Shown here: piece after piece, positions 25,005-37,500 of the stretch
Numbering within the stretch: position 1 is the stretch's first letter
How the letters are laid out: each line of letters starts with the position of its first letter
Assembly: GCF_032118995.1 (NCBI RefSeq)
Contig: NC_092648.1
Location: forward strand, 20,054,450 to 20,118,449
Direction of reading: 5' to 3'
Length of the DNA: 64,000 nucleotides
From: Asterias amurensis
Lineage: Eukaryota; Echinodermata; Asteroidea; Forcipulatida; Asteriidae
The notes under the pieces: model-generated
What the model saw: only the letters and a program-made list of their open reading frames with translations
Told to the model about the DNA's origin: nothing
Databases searched by the model: none
Program-made: the position numbers and the translations under genes

Positions 25005-28000
25005 ATGGCAGCGTCCATAGATGGCTCGATGAGGTCGGGAGGATCTAGTTTTTCGTTAAAATTCACTATTTTGGGCCAAGTTATTGTATTGTTATTCACA
25101 TTGCTGGCAAATGCAATACTAGTGATTCTAGATAGTAGATTTAATTTGATACAAAATGCTTTATATTCAATGAGAACGTTCTCAATAGTTTACGGAATTT
25201 TCCAGTGTGTTTTGTACGGAATAGTTTTTCGGGAGAAATTTGATTCAGATTTGGTTGGTTATCGGGTAAGTGTCACTGTCATGCGCCCAGTCTGATTTTT
25301 AATGGAAGATTTTTTGAGATTATTTTAAAATATTATTTTGTATAATTGTTATTATTAATAATACCTTGCTTGAGTCTTTTGTTTGTTTAAAAATTAAATA
25401 TTTTATTTCAATTTATTTCAAGCTAGTCCAACTTCCAGGTTCCAGGAATGAATGGGTTTTCAAATGCAGACCTATTTTGTGGCTGGTGTGATACGGCTCT
25501 CTTCTTTTTGTTTGAGATTGAGGCACTAGCCACTATAAAACCACAGAGAGATTGTTCATCCTAGCATGGAGAAACTGTGGATAAGGTGTCTTCACCATCC
25601 AGGAAGGAAATGACTAATTAATAATGACCCTTTGTCTTCAGTCTTTGCTTTCCTCCAGATGAGATATCCCCCTGTGTCTGTTAAATTGTAGCCTGCCTCA
25701 TTCACCTATTAATGACTTTCTTTTGTTAAAGACTAAGACTGTCTACCAGGCCCTTCCCTTTTCCCTTGTTGTTACCCTCCTCTTTGTTCATCCCCTGCTT
25801 TCTCTGAGTACTGCTCCTATCTTCTATTTCCACTTGACTGCTTTTGTTACACCAGTATGCCTGTTTCTGTTGAACATGTTCTCACAACCATTGGGAAAGA
25901 CTTTGTGGGGTCGAAATACAGGCAACTAATCATTTTTTTTGTGCATTTATACCATAGGTTCTTTTGGTTGATAATTAGTTTGCAATAACTAATACTATTT
26001 TTCAAATTGATATTTATAATGGCGACTGTTCCACCCCAAATTGACAATCGCCCCATATATAGTTGGGACTGGTCCCAACAGAACTTAACTGTTAGTGTTA
26101 CGGTTGGGAAGCCAACTTGAGTTTTGGCACTAATTTAATGGGGCACTAATTTAGTTTAGTAGTTAGTTCTAGTTGCAGTAACATGTTCCTCCATCCTCTT
26201 GACAGTCGCAACCACCTGGAGGATGGAGGGTTACTAAGTTATCGCAACTAAGTTATCTTTCCATTTGGCCATTTCTACACTGCAAATATTTTGAACAAGA
26301 AGTGTTCAATTACTCACAGGTCCTTGATACCACCTGTTTTGCAGATTGAAGAAAAAATGTGTTTTAATTTTAAATTAGTTATTTTTAAAAAGGGTATACA
26401 CAGCATTGATTAGAAGTGTGAAATATATAAGTGTTCACAGATTTACATACAACTTTAGCATGGTGTAATGGTTGTTCATGGCAGAAAATTTCTCTTTTGC
26501 TTGAATGCTAAAGTTTGGTCTGATTCAAAATTTCTTCTTCTCATATTCAGACTAGCAACAGGGTGACGGTGATTGGCAAGATTTCTCGAGTCATAAAATG
26601 CGCTCTTCTGTTTAGTCTCAGTTGCATCATTATTCATATTGTTCTTATTCTCTTTGGAGCTGCAGTGCAGGAGTAAGTTAACAAACAGTCAGTTAAATTA
26701 GAAGAGTTATCATTATTATCATCATCAGGGCCCAATTTCATAGAGCTGCTTAAAGCAGAAAATAGTGTGCTGAGCAAAAATGGGCAGTATACCAGCCACA
26801 TTTTGTACATGAGACGTGGTAGTTTGGCTGGTAACCTTGCTCTTGTAAACTTAAATTTGTTTTGCTTAGCTGCTTTTTGTGCTTAAGCAGCTCTATGAAA
26901 ATGGTCCCAGGTTGTGGGATGTTAGACTGTGGGTAAACCTAGTTGTTAACATTTCTGCAGTTACCACAGCTAAGATTGGTTTCATGCTCAAGAGCAAACA
27001 TTTTCTTTTTTAGTGTTTTTGTCTTTGTTGAATTTCTTTTTACAGGGTCGTTCTCCACAAGCCTACCTGCTTATTTAAACGGCCTCCTCACTCACTACAT
27101 TTTACTGTATTATTTCTCTGTATCATTACCATTGGTCATGTTAGCCCACCTTGTTGAGCTGTAAATGGCTCTCTTTTAACATCGGTCTCATCACAGTGAG
27201 TTGCCATGAATGGTGACTGTGATGAGACCGTATTAAAAGAGAGCCATTTACAGCTCAACAAGGTGGGCTAAGGTCATGTATACTCTTGTACTATTTTCTG
27301 TGTCCAATGATTCTATCTTTTGTTAATGTGAGTACAGAAATAAATGTTACATTGAATTAATTTGGATATTTTGCGAAGCCAGAACCGCATTACTGTCTGA
27401 TACTGTTACTGTACTTGTTTGCATATTACTATTCACTAAGAAGAAACAAATTTGTGTATTAAAATTGTTATTTTACCATTATTAGTCAGGCCTACTGATT
27501 TCCTAATTAACTTGTAATTATTTTGTACGTGGTCGTCATGTTCAGATAATTAATAATGCGGGTGTGGCAGGAGATTCTGTTCCATGAAGATTCTATGTCT
27601 ACCCCCCCCCCATGGCAACTTTATACAACCTACTTCTGATAGCGCCCTCTTTGGAATCATCCTCCTTCAGCCCACGTTAATTTCCTATATGGGGGACAGA
27701 ATCTCTGGGGATCAGACTTCCCTGCCACACTGGTAGTAATCATATACATAAAAATTACTCCTCCTAAAGAAATAAATAAAATTTAGATATTTTGATGAAG
27801 GGTTAAAATGACTTATTTAATTCATGCGACATTTGTGTTTATTGTATTTGCTAGAGCTGTGGAGGAGACGTCAAACTTGGCCATTTTACTGTCTACATTG
27901 AGCACCCTTCCATGTCTTTGCCTGCTGGGTGGAAATGGAGAGGCATGGAATCGCTTTGTCATCCAGAGAAGGTACATGTAACTGTAATTCAAACCCTCCT

Positions 28001-29342
28001 ATTCTTGGTTACTGCCAAACCAACTACATGTACATGTATTTGAAACCATTCAACTTGTGGAGTTATGTATGGTGACACTACTGTGCACAGAACTAAACTG
28101 TTGTACATATGTGTGTTATGCAGGTGTTTTTGCCCAATCGAAATCAACAGTAAACCAAACAATCATGTCTGTGGTGCAATTTATTTATTTGCTTGTTTTA
28201 TTAACCTAACTAAGTTTATTTATTTATTTATCTACAGTAGGTAGATTTAGAAAAGAAATACATTTTTCGACGTAGGAATGTAGGAATAAAATGCAGCGTC
28301 CGAATTGTTGCAGTAGATGGTATTTACCTTTCAAAGAGTAGGAGGGTTAATGTGTGTTTAAAGCGCTTGGACAGATTTGCATGTGCTATAAAATGGGTCT
28401 TATAATTCCAATAAGCACTTTGGTGATGTGATTCTGGTGCTTCACCAGTGCCTTTCCCCAAACCTTGTCTTGGGCATCAATTTTGGAGCAGTGTGCATTC
28501 TGTATGGCTATTTTTTACATCAAACGAAGCCTGGAGACATAGCCTAAGCCACGGTTCGGAAAAAGCTGTTCTTTGACCAATGGTGATGTATTCAGTCCAA
28601 TGCCATTTTCTCTGCTCTGCAGAATTGTTCCCAAATATCTTACACTTGATATTCATCATTTCAATTTCTCACCAGACCCTTTGTTGGCCTTGAAACCTGC
28701 GTCCAGTATGTAGCTTTTTGTAGCCTGGTTGGTGCTTGGATGGGAGCATTCACGATACCACTTGACTGGGACAGAGACTGGCAGGTCAGTACTATCTTAA
28801 TACAGGTTCAAAAGGGTGTCCTTAGATTTAACAATGACATTCATCTATCATAAAGGATAGCTTGATGCTTGTTTCAAGTGAAAAAGCAATGTTGCAATGA
28901 TGTGAATTGGGGCTTTCAAAATAGTCAAGCTCAAGTTTGCCAACTCCATTTGGGTTGTGAAATAAGTAAAGTTTCTGGCAGTGGCTGCCAAGTGCGCCGC
29001 AGTAAACCTTTGGTCTCATAATTCATAATCTTCAAAACCTGTATTAAAAGTGTTTCTCTTTCTTAAAAGTCCCTTAATCATCTCATTGGTGGATACAAGC
29101 GCAATATCAGATTTAAATATTTAATTATTACTGTATTAAAAAGTTGAGTTTGATGACTTTGTAAAGAAATTTGTGTCTGATGAGATTTCTCTAAATTTGT
29201 ATTTTTTGTTTTTCAGGTTTGGCCAATACCTTGTGCCATTGGTGCTTTACTGGGCCATACTATTGGATTGTTAGCAGGTTGCCTACATCTTCTCTCACTC
29301 ATGTCCAAACAAAACTTAAAGAGCAAGAACAAAAACTTCTGA
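25005..29342 (+). CDS. PIGF: PIGF, GPI-anchor biosynthesis membrane protein
   Basis: Complete five-exon gene, 244 aa (human 219): exons 25005-25265, 26551-26672, 27855-27971, 28676-28784, 29217-29342, all GT-AG with matching phases. PIGF is a multi-pass ER membrane protein that stabilises the PIGO and PIGG enzymes, which add ethanolamine phosphate to GPI anchors. About six hydrophobic segments are visible (residues about 22-43, 60-76, 103-125, 133-150, 176-196, 204-231). The family signature GAWMGAFTIPLDWDRDWQVW (about residues 186-205; human [20 protein letters not shown]) is clear, as is LSTLPCLCLLGG in exon 3. The extra length relative to human is N-terminal. The start MAASIDGSMRSGGS follows the context AAGATGG. 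The gene is intact. Confidence 0.95.
26728..26909. repeat. family D hairpin element (copy in PIGF intron 2)
   Basis: Starts GGGCCCAATTTCATAGAGC, ends GCTCTATGAAAATGGTCCC; about 182 bp imperfect palindrome. Confidence 0.75.
27142..27271. repeat. fold-back element with 8-bp target duplication
   Basis: Arms of about 55 nt (27142-27196 and 27216-27271), nearly perfect: TAGCCCACCTTGTTGAGCTG at the left and its inverse at the right. The 8-mer GGTCATGT lies on both sides (27134-27141 and 27272-27279), the expected mark of insertion by an hAT-like or P-like transposase. It is in PIGF intron 2 and has no coding capacity. Confidence 0.8.
27557..27734. repeat. short TIR element
   Basis: GTGTGGCAGGAGATTCTGTT at the left; the right end, read in reverse, gives AGTGTGGCAGGGAAGTCTGA. 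Interior has AGCGCCCTCTTTGG. About 178 bp, non-coding, PIGF intron 2. Confidence 0.5.
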
Positions 29343-29364
29343 GCTTGGATACCAGATGCCACTG

Positions 29365-29700
29365 AGAGTCGTGGCCGAGTGGCCTAGTTCATCGGACCCA
29401 AGCGCTGGTGTTGTCAGCAGCAGAGTGTGAGTTTGAATTCCGGTCTTGACACTGGTGCCATTAAGCAAGGCACTTAACCATAATTGCTTGGGAAGGCAGT
29501 GCATTCTGCTGTGTAAGCCAGGCTCTTAGTGGATGATACCTATGCCTACTGTAATACTGTGAAGGGGGTAACCCTGTTTCAGACCTAGGAGTGGGAGAAA
29601 TGTGCCCCTGGTGACAGTTGATCTGGGGCGGCAGCCTAGATCATGTGTACCTTTACCTTGAAGTGGCCATCTGCCTTGATGTTAGGCGATTTCTTATAAA
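29365..29700 (+). repeat. tRNA-derived SINE (copy 5, near complete)
   Basis: Head GTCGTGGCCGAGTGGCCTAG (tRNA-Leu/Ser-like A box), GTGTGAGTTTGAATTCCGG as B box, body CTTAACCATAATTGCTTGG, tail CCTGTTTCAGACCTAGGAGT and CCTTGAAGTGGCCATCTG. It begins 23 bases after the PIGF stop, so it lies in the PIGF 3' UTR. Confidence 0.75.
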
Positions 29701-30012
29701 AAAAATTGTATTTTGTTGTCTACGAGGTGGCTATTAAATTAACATCATATTTCCATGGAATGTTGGCGTCAAGAGAGAAAGTATTAGTTAAGATAATGAA
29801 ATTATGTTTCCAGATTGGATGTATTTCACAATAATGGAATTACATGTATGTACATAAAACATGGGCATGATGTACAGAAGATAAATTAAGTAAGATAATT
29901 TGTAAAAATATTGGTACTGACGTGCACGTGCATGTTTATGTATTTGTTTTCTCATTATGCTAGTGTCTGTTAGAAATGTATCTTGAAACTCGAATACATT
30001 TATGTAAATTAA

Positions 30013-30018
30013 AATAAA
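30013..30018 (+). terminator. candidate PIGF polyadenylation signal
   Basis: AATAAA about 670 bases after the PIGF stop codon, the first canonical signal on this strand after the stop. Confidence 0.5.
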
Positions 30019-30708
30019 ATACTTGGAAAGTTGAAGAATGATGAAGAGTTTTGAAATGGGGTTTTATTTTTGTGTATTGAGTATCTTTTTTAGCCTATCA
30101 TCCTGATTGGCCTTGAGCTGATTAGTTGCTTTAAAAAATAAAAAATAAGCCACGAAAATAAGCTTTTGAGCTGACCATAGTGTTTGCCTGGAGTTATTGT
30201 AGTTTTCCCTGTACCATCTTAGATGTATTCATCACAGCGGAGTTTACGTAAATGTTTTGTTTCGCAGAGCCATCTTAACTGTTTTGCTAAGCGGAGCCTT
30301 TGTAACTTAGCGGAGCCATTGTAACTGTTGTGGTTGATTACTCTAAATTTTGTTTGGGCAAATTTCACTTGGTCTGCAAGTTAATCTGATACATCATTGA
30401 GAAACAATGAATTTTTGTTTTGTTGGGGGTTGAACAATGAAATTTTTTTTAAAACATAGTTTGAACCACTGACCTCTCGTTTAATCTGTCGGTGCTATTG
30501 GCGTTCTCATATTTTTTCAAACTGTCTATGTTCGGCGGTGCCAGTCCAAACCCATACAACCTGTAACTTTCAGGAGAATGAATAAAGTCCCTCCCCTCCC
30601 CTGAAACTAAAATGTGTGGCATCTTGTAGCATTTTTTTCAAATGCTTAATGAAACTTCATGCATTGAAATCAAAAGAAACAAAACAAGTTCTTTCTTTGA
30701 AAATGCAT

Positions 30709-30714
30709 TTTATT
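30709..30714 (-). terminator. candidate seipin polyadenylation signal
   Basis: TTTATT on plus (AATAAA on minus). If used, the seipin 3' UTR is about 3.9 kb and carries family D and F hairpins; the gene would then converge on PIGF with about 0.7 kb between tail ends. Signals nearer the stop were not convincing. Confidence 0.4.
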
Positions 30715-31824
30715 ACAATTGTTCTTCACACACGCACATTTCCTTAATTTTCTAGTAGAATATATTTATGTTAATTGTACAAATATCCTATTTAGATGGT
30801 ACTCGTATAAAGAAAGAATTTTAAAGTAAACATACACACTAACAAAAGAAAATACAAATAAAGAACAGTACAACATTCACATTATCTTGTTTGCAGAAAA
30901 GAAATTGTGCAAGTTATAGGTAAAATATGATTAAGCCATCTCGGTTTAGCTCCCTTTACACTATTAGTACAATATTGACACAGTCTCCAGGCAGAAAACA
31001 GGAGCTGCCATGCCAGCCTTGATTTGTTTAAATACAGTATCTTAACTATTGGCTTTGGATGGTGTTTTGACAATAGATACATGTTTAATTCCCAATAGAT
31101 GCCCATCTTTTTAGACAAACATTGGTTTTGGGATTCCGGCTGCGCCAAACACTCACTTTTCTCGCAGTCAAATGGTTCACTGACCAATCATGCAAGTAAA
31201 TAAAAACTCCCAAGTGCTGCTAGTGTTATTTATTGCACATTTGTGCGCTCAAAGAATGACTGATTTGCCTCCGGTGTTATAACTGGCGTTAGGCCAGCGG
31301 ACCACCATTTAGAGAGAACGCTGTACACAGTGATTAATCATCTATTTGTGTAAGGCAAAGGCTAATCTCACATTAAGCATAATAAAGCTGCTTAACTATT
31401 TGTAATACCAATGTAAACATATTGTTCAACAAATTCATCAAAGTTTGGTCCAATCATGGAGGAAGGAAATCTCAATCAGCACCATATTATGACATATTAT
31501 GCCCTTATCCAACGCACAGAAAACAATCAAGTTATAAACCAGAGGGGAAAATAATGTATGATAGTAGGCATGAAATTTTATCTTTGGGGGGTACGGCAAT
31601 TTTCCAAGGGCACTTTCATTGTTAAGTCTATGGGAAAATTTTGAAAATGCACCAAGGCCAATACCAGGGCAAAAGTAACTCCAACCATATATGTTACCCT
31701 TCTGTATTGAATTAAGTGACCCTCATGTATTATTATTTTTATTTTTTAATAAATGACTGTTCTGTTTGATTGCAATCTTACAAAGCTATGAATTGGCTTA
31801 GCATATTTGGACTGGTAACAATGA

Positions 31825-32197
31825 AATGGCTTTGGGTACTTTTTGTAACATAAAACATAATGTCCACAGATTTACATTAAACTTACACCGTTTGAAGATA
31901 ATGATAGTAGAAAGCATACCTTAAAATATTGGTTGCTGAGGTGCTGTAGTTTTTGAGAAATGAGTAAAACAATGTCATGAAAATACGTTTTTATATGCAA
32001 AAATATTTTCGTCTCATGATCACTGAGACGAAAATTATTTTAATGACATTGTTTTACTAATTTCTCAAACACTACAGCACCTCAGCAAGTAGTATTTTCA
32101 GGGAAGCTTTCTACTATCATTATCCTCAAACTGTGTAAGTTTAGTGTAATTCTGTGGACATTGTGTTTTTTTTCCCTACAAAAAACACACAGACCCT
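31825..32197. repeat. long palindrome MITE, family F (copy 1)
   Basis: About 370 bp fold-back: the left arm carries ATGTCCACAGATTTACATTA and TACTTTTTGTAAC, and the right arm the inverse. Centre has CTCATGATCACTGAG. Right border is CCCT plus TTAA (32198-32201); the left border is eroded. The sister copy is at 57558-57977. Confidence 0.75.
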
Positions 32198-32392
32198 TTA
32201 ACAATGTCATGGGTATAGGAAGGTTTCTGGGTACATGACCTTTATGGTTTATGATAAACATTTACATATATATGGCAAAATCGTAAAAGATAAAGGAAGA
32301 CCAAAAATATCAAACAGCTGCTAAGAAAATAAGTTTACTTATAAACAGAATGAATTTACTCATGGATATTAGCTATCAAAAGAACATAACCT

Positions 32393-32582
32393 GAGCCCAA
32401 TGTCATGGAGATGCTTATTGCTTAAGCGGAAAATATTGCTGAAATATTTTGGTACCATGCGCAACGGTAAATGTGATATGGCATTTGGCTGGCCACCTCA
32501 TTCTGGTATTAAGCATAATGTTGTTGATCTTAAGCTACTTTTGGTCTTTTTGTGCTTTAAGCAGCTCCATAAAACCGGGCTC
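32393..32582. repeat. family D hairpin element
   Basis: GAGCCCAATGTCATGGAGAT at the left and GCAGCTCCATAAAACCGGGC at the right; about 190 bp. Confidence 0.65.
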
Positions 32583-34360
32583 CTTAATGAGAGATCTCAA
32601 ACTGTAACTTTCAGGGCCTCCACGTTATAGCAATTTTATGGATAATTTCCACAAAACAAACTTTTATTGGAAGAAAATTCTTTAATAGTAATGTACTCAC
32701 AAAGCTTGAAACCTCTGCCAAAATGCTGTTTATTAAATTTTGCAGAAAAATAATGTATTTGGTTGATAGACGTATCTTACTTTTGTTTATCCCAGTCGAC
32801 TAAAAAACTACCGTAGTATGTTTTAAATTATTTTCCAGACTATAATCGTGATGAATCCTTTATAACAAAACCTATTCAAACCCAAAAGAAATACCTAAAA
32901 TGAAAAGTTTTATTACATAACCTACCATTTAACTTTAGAAGCAAACTGATGGATTTGTGTAAAGTTTTCCCCAAAATGAGGAATTTACAACAAAACCAAA
33001 CTTACTTAAGTACATGTACATGCACAAGGTACACAACCAAATAGTAGTAGTCAACAACCAATGCTCTTGTTAGTGATTTTAAAAATAATGAAATCCGGAA
33101 GTGTTAAGTTTACAATCCACGCCAAATCAACACAATTATAAATCATTGAGAACAAAAAAACAAATTTAAAAACAGACAATACGGTTGAGATCAAGATATG
33201 ATCGTATGAATTCCAACAATCTTTAGTGTTTTAAAGTTATTAATATAAACAATTTAATATGAATTCAGAAAATGTAATACTGTGCATAGTTCATAATTGT
33301 TTAGTAATTTAAAGTTCATAGCACATCGTTCAAACTTAAGCACTTCCCTAGTATTTTTAGCTAAAGTACACAGACACCATTGGTAGTTGTCAAGGACCGT
33401 TCTACCACATTTTGTGTAACCCAACCTGAAATAACAAACATGTTTAAGTTTTAAGCTCAATCAATCACTGGAGTTTCAAGGGAAACAGTTGGGGAAAAAA
33501 AACACACAACATGTTTACATTGTTTTCAAACTTTTGAGTTTTTGACTCACAACTGAAAATTCATTGTTTTACTCGTTTCTCAAAAGCCAAGAAAAACATT
33601 TCAAGGGATTTTTCCCCCATGACCATCTTGATCCCATGTAAGTTATGTGCAATTCTGTTCATATTTTCAACATTAATTTTCAATTATACCAATGTTGTGC
33701 ACACTATAGTACCAAAAAGAAAGAAGCTGCAATATTTCAGGGAGAACATCGAAGGGTAGACGTTTCTTACAATCATTAGTGGATGTAATTAAGAGGCAAG
33801 AAAAAATAAATAGAAACAAATACTCTACAATAAATAAATAAATTGAAAACCTACTTTCTGTATAATGGTTAACCTAAAAGAGACTACTACTATTTCAAAT
33901 AAAGGTGGGATAAACACAATGGTAATTGAAAATTGCAAAAATAGCATGTATTCAGGAGCCACAGTAATGTACCACCTTTCTACACAAAAAGGAAATGTTG
34001 TTCCATGAAGGACAAAAAAAGATAATTGATTTATCAAAAAAGCTAAGGCAATTTGTTTTCTTATATTCAAACAACTTTTTTGTTTTCATAAAATGTTCTT
34101 GACTGTCCAAGTGACAGAATGAATTTGACCCCATATTTAAATACTGACTCCACGATTATCCCGGTTATGTAAGAGAAAAAAAGCAAGTCTGATTTAATAT
34201 AAAAGAAAAACCTCATCCAGCACAACACAAAACCTCACACTCATATTCAACAACAAAAACCAACTCTATAAGAATGTAATCTGTAAGAATTCCAGACAAA
34301 GTTCCAGAATTCCACGAAAGTGCACTTGTCGTTGGTATTCTTTTAGTAAACTTAGAACCT

Positions 34361-34554
34361 GGGCCCAATTTCATAAAGCCTCTAAGCACAAAAACCTGCT
34401 AAGCACATGAAAATCTGGCTTAGCAAAAACAGGTTACCAGCCAACATTCCATAAAGTTGACATTGTTGCAACTGGTGCCCCACTTATTTTGTGCTTAGCA
34501 GAGATATTCGTCAAGCACTATTTTCTGCTTAACAGCTTTATGAAATTGGGCCCA
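34361..34554. repeat. family D hairpin element in the seipin 3' UTR
   Basis: A complete copy: GGGCCCAATTTCATAAAGCC to GCTTTATGAAATTGGGCCC. It lies 35 bases beyond the seipin stop codon, so it is almost certainly in the mature transcript. Confidence 0.8.
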
Positions 34555-34588
34555 GATGTGATGTTCACGATGACAGTCTTTGAAAGCG

Positions 34589-37500
34589 CTATTGGTCAGT
34601 GGTGTCGGGATCCCTCAAGCGTCGTCTCAATTCCTCACCTTCAGGTACAAGTGGCTCAACATCTGTCTCCATCTCACCAGCCAACCCTTCTACAACCTCT
34701 TCAACTTCTTCTTGTACCTTTCCTTTTTCTTCTACCTTTTCCTGTACATCTTCCGCATCTTTCTCCAAGGTCTCCTCTTCGGTGGTTGCCACTTCGTTGG
34801 AAGCCGACTGCTTGCACAGGACCTCCCAGCTACCATCTGAAGATTGTGGCTCAGCATCCGTCTCAATCTCACCAGCCATCCCATCGACAACCTCTTCAGC
34901 TTCTTCTTTATTTGCATTCTCATCTTTTTCTTTAGCCTCTTCTTGTACCTTTTCGACAACTTCTACTTCCTTTTCTTTAACTTCGACCTTCTCCTGTACA
35001 TCTTCCAAGATTGCCACTTCGTTTGGAGTTGGCTGCTTATCCACGACCTCCCAGCCACTACCTGAGGATCCCGCTCCTTGGCTTGGTTTGATCGTTTCAA
35101 CGATGATGGATGAGCCTACGTCACCAACGCTACTGATTCCTGAACTATGAGACTCTCGATCATCCTCACAGTTCCCAACAGTTTTCACATTTGATGGACG
35201 GCCCCGGAATAAAACTGAAATCAAAACAAAATAAACCGAGATTTAAACATTTTTAAATGACAAGTTGTCTTCAGAGTTGCTGTGGAGACAAACAGTGATT
35301 TAAAGAAGTAGTTGAGGATGGCTGTTGGACATACATGCAGCGGGATGCTTTTAACGAGGTGACATGCTGAATGGAATGTTCCAACTTAAGAAATATTTAC
35401 CCTCGCTACGTGTCTCCAAGAGTTACATTGTTTGGACGGCGACAAATCAAAGCTGTGAAAATCAAGGCAGTAGAAAGAAAGCGGAGCAATTTATACGTGA
35501 TGAATAGACTGCTGATGTAGGTGACAGTATAGTAAGAAAACATTGAGATGTGAAAGCAATCATTTGAGCCATGCAAGAACTCAAGCCATGCAAGATTCAG
35601 GAAATTACATCTTTCTCTTTTTAGAATGAGTGAATTTTGTACATCTTCTTGGGTGGATTGTAAAGCTACATTATTGTTCTCTACTATTTGAAGCACATTT
35701 GTGTGTGTGGCTGCGCGCATCAGATGGGTAAGAGCCTGTTAAACTTCAGAATTCAAAAGCAGATACTTTACGACTTTGTTGGGACTAAAACAGAAATGCC
35801 AGAGTACATTGCTTAGCCAGAGAGGTGTCCCACTCATATCTCTGTCCTTTTCTTTGACTGTTGTGAATGATATTATCCCAAGTTGGAACTCCTTGAGTGT
35901 TGTGATTATTAGAGTAAGGACTCACCAGCTCGCTCAGACTCCAAGTTCTTCTTGATCCTCCTCCTTCGTTCCTCGTACCCCATGGAGTAAACATCGTCCA
36001 TCCTAACCACCAACTCCTCCTCCTGACTTGAGAATGACTTGATACACTGCTGCCACGACAAGACAGTGATGAGCGAGAGGAAGACAAAGAACATGGTGAT
36101 AAAGACCAGGGCGGTGGTCAGTGGCCAATGGTACATCAAGAACCTGGAGAGAGGAAATGATGAGGGAGTGAAATGTCGTTATGAGGTTACGTGAATAAGT
36201 GATTAGTCACATTGTTTACTTGCAAAGTAATTACGTAGGGTATCAGAATACTTCTTATAGTTGTTGAGGCATTGCATGGTGGGGTATCAATGTTCGGTTT
36301 CACCTTTTGCTTAATGGATCGAGAGGACTTTTCCTTATCAACTTCTTGCTGGCATGCTAGCTTCAGTAACGTCAATGAGAGGATTCGTCTTATTATCTCC
36401 TTAGAGAATAAGTAAACCCATTCTTTGCAGAAAATACATGTATCATGGAAATAGCAGCCACAACTCAGAATTTTGAAACTTTGCACAGAGAAAATATTTC
36501 AAAACCAGACACATTTCGTCACAATATATTGGTTATAAATTAAGTGCACCTATGCACTGTGCAAATTTTTTTAAAAGCTGAGAAGTCTGCCCTATAGCTG
36601 CTGATGATATTGAACTTCTATTTTTATAAACATTTTACCTGAGACCAGAGAAGTAAGCTTGAATCTTTAGCACTGAAGAGTAAACCTGCAGTTGCCTGGC
36701 TTGAAGCTCCACATAAACCCCCGTCGTTGGTTTATACTGTCAGATAAAAATAATACTTAGAGGTAAATTGATGACGAATGAATGGAGCCACCAATCTTTG
36801 CCACGTGGTGAATAGGATGGGCTAATGAGCTATCTTTTTTTGAACTCTAACCGGGGGCGCACTACTCAAATGCGTCATGAGCTGAAGGATTCTGATGGAT
36901 ATGGGACAGCTCCAGGCAAAATATAACGACATTTTTGGTTTACCTTTCCGAATTAATGAATCTTACAATACTTTTTAAGAATATTGAGATTAATCTTGTC
37001 TACTCACAGGATTGTCGACAAAACTCTCGATCAAACTGACGCGGAGCAGTTGTTTCTCTTCACTGTATCCAGACAACATGAAAGGAGACAATATCAACGT
37101 CTCAATCATTTTCAGCAGGCCGGATCTGTAGCGCAACATGGCCTGGGGATAAATGAATAATTCAGTATACATCATCAAAAGTGAACACAAGCTTGGTTAA
37201 ATAAATTTTGTCCTACCTTCCACATAACATTTTAATAACCATGTTCCTGTTGTAGCATTCTTGAATTTTTCTCTCAGTCCCAAAAAATGTACATAAAAAA
37301 CAGCCCCTTGAATTTAATTCAATACAAAAAGATAGTATGGCTCTGTTTTGTTTAAGTACAAGTCAGTATTGAGGATTGTCATTTCACAGCAGGGGCTATT
37401 TTGAAAGAGCTGCTTCAGTAGAAATATTGTTTCAAATTTTCCTGCTTAGCAGAAACGAGCATGATACCAGTCTCAAATTGTACATGTGCAGTGTAGTAAA

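Noticed and set aside
34599-35150. 183-codon Ser/Thr-rich open frame on plus
   Set aside because: Antisense shadow of the Glu-rich seipin tail.
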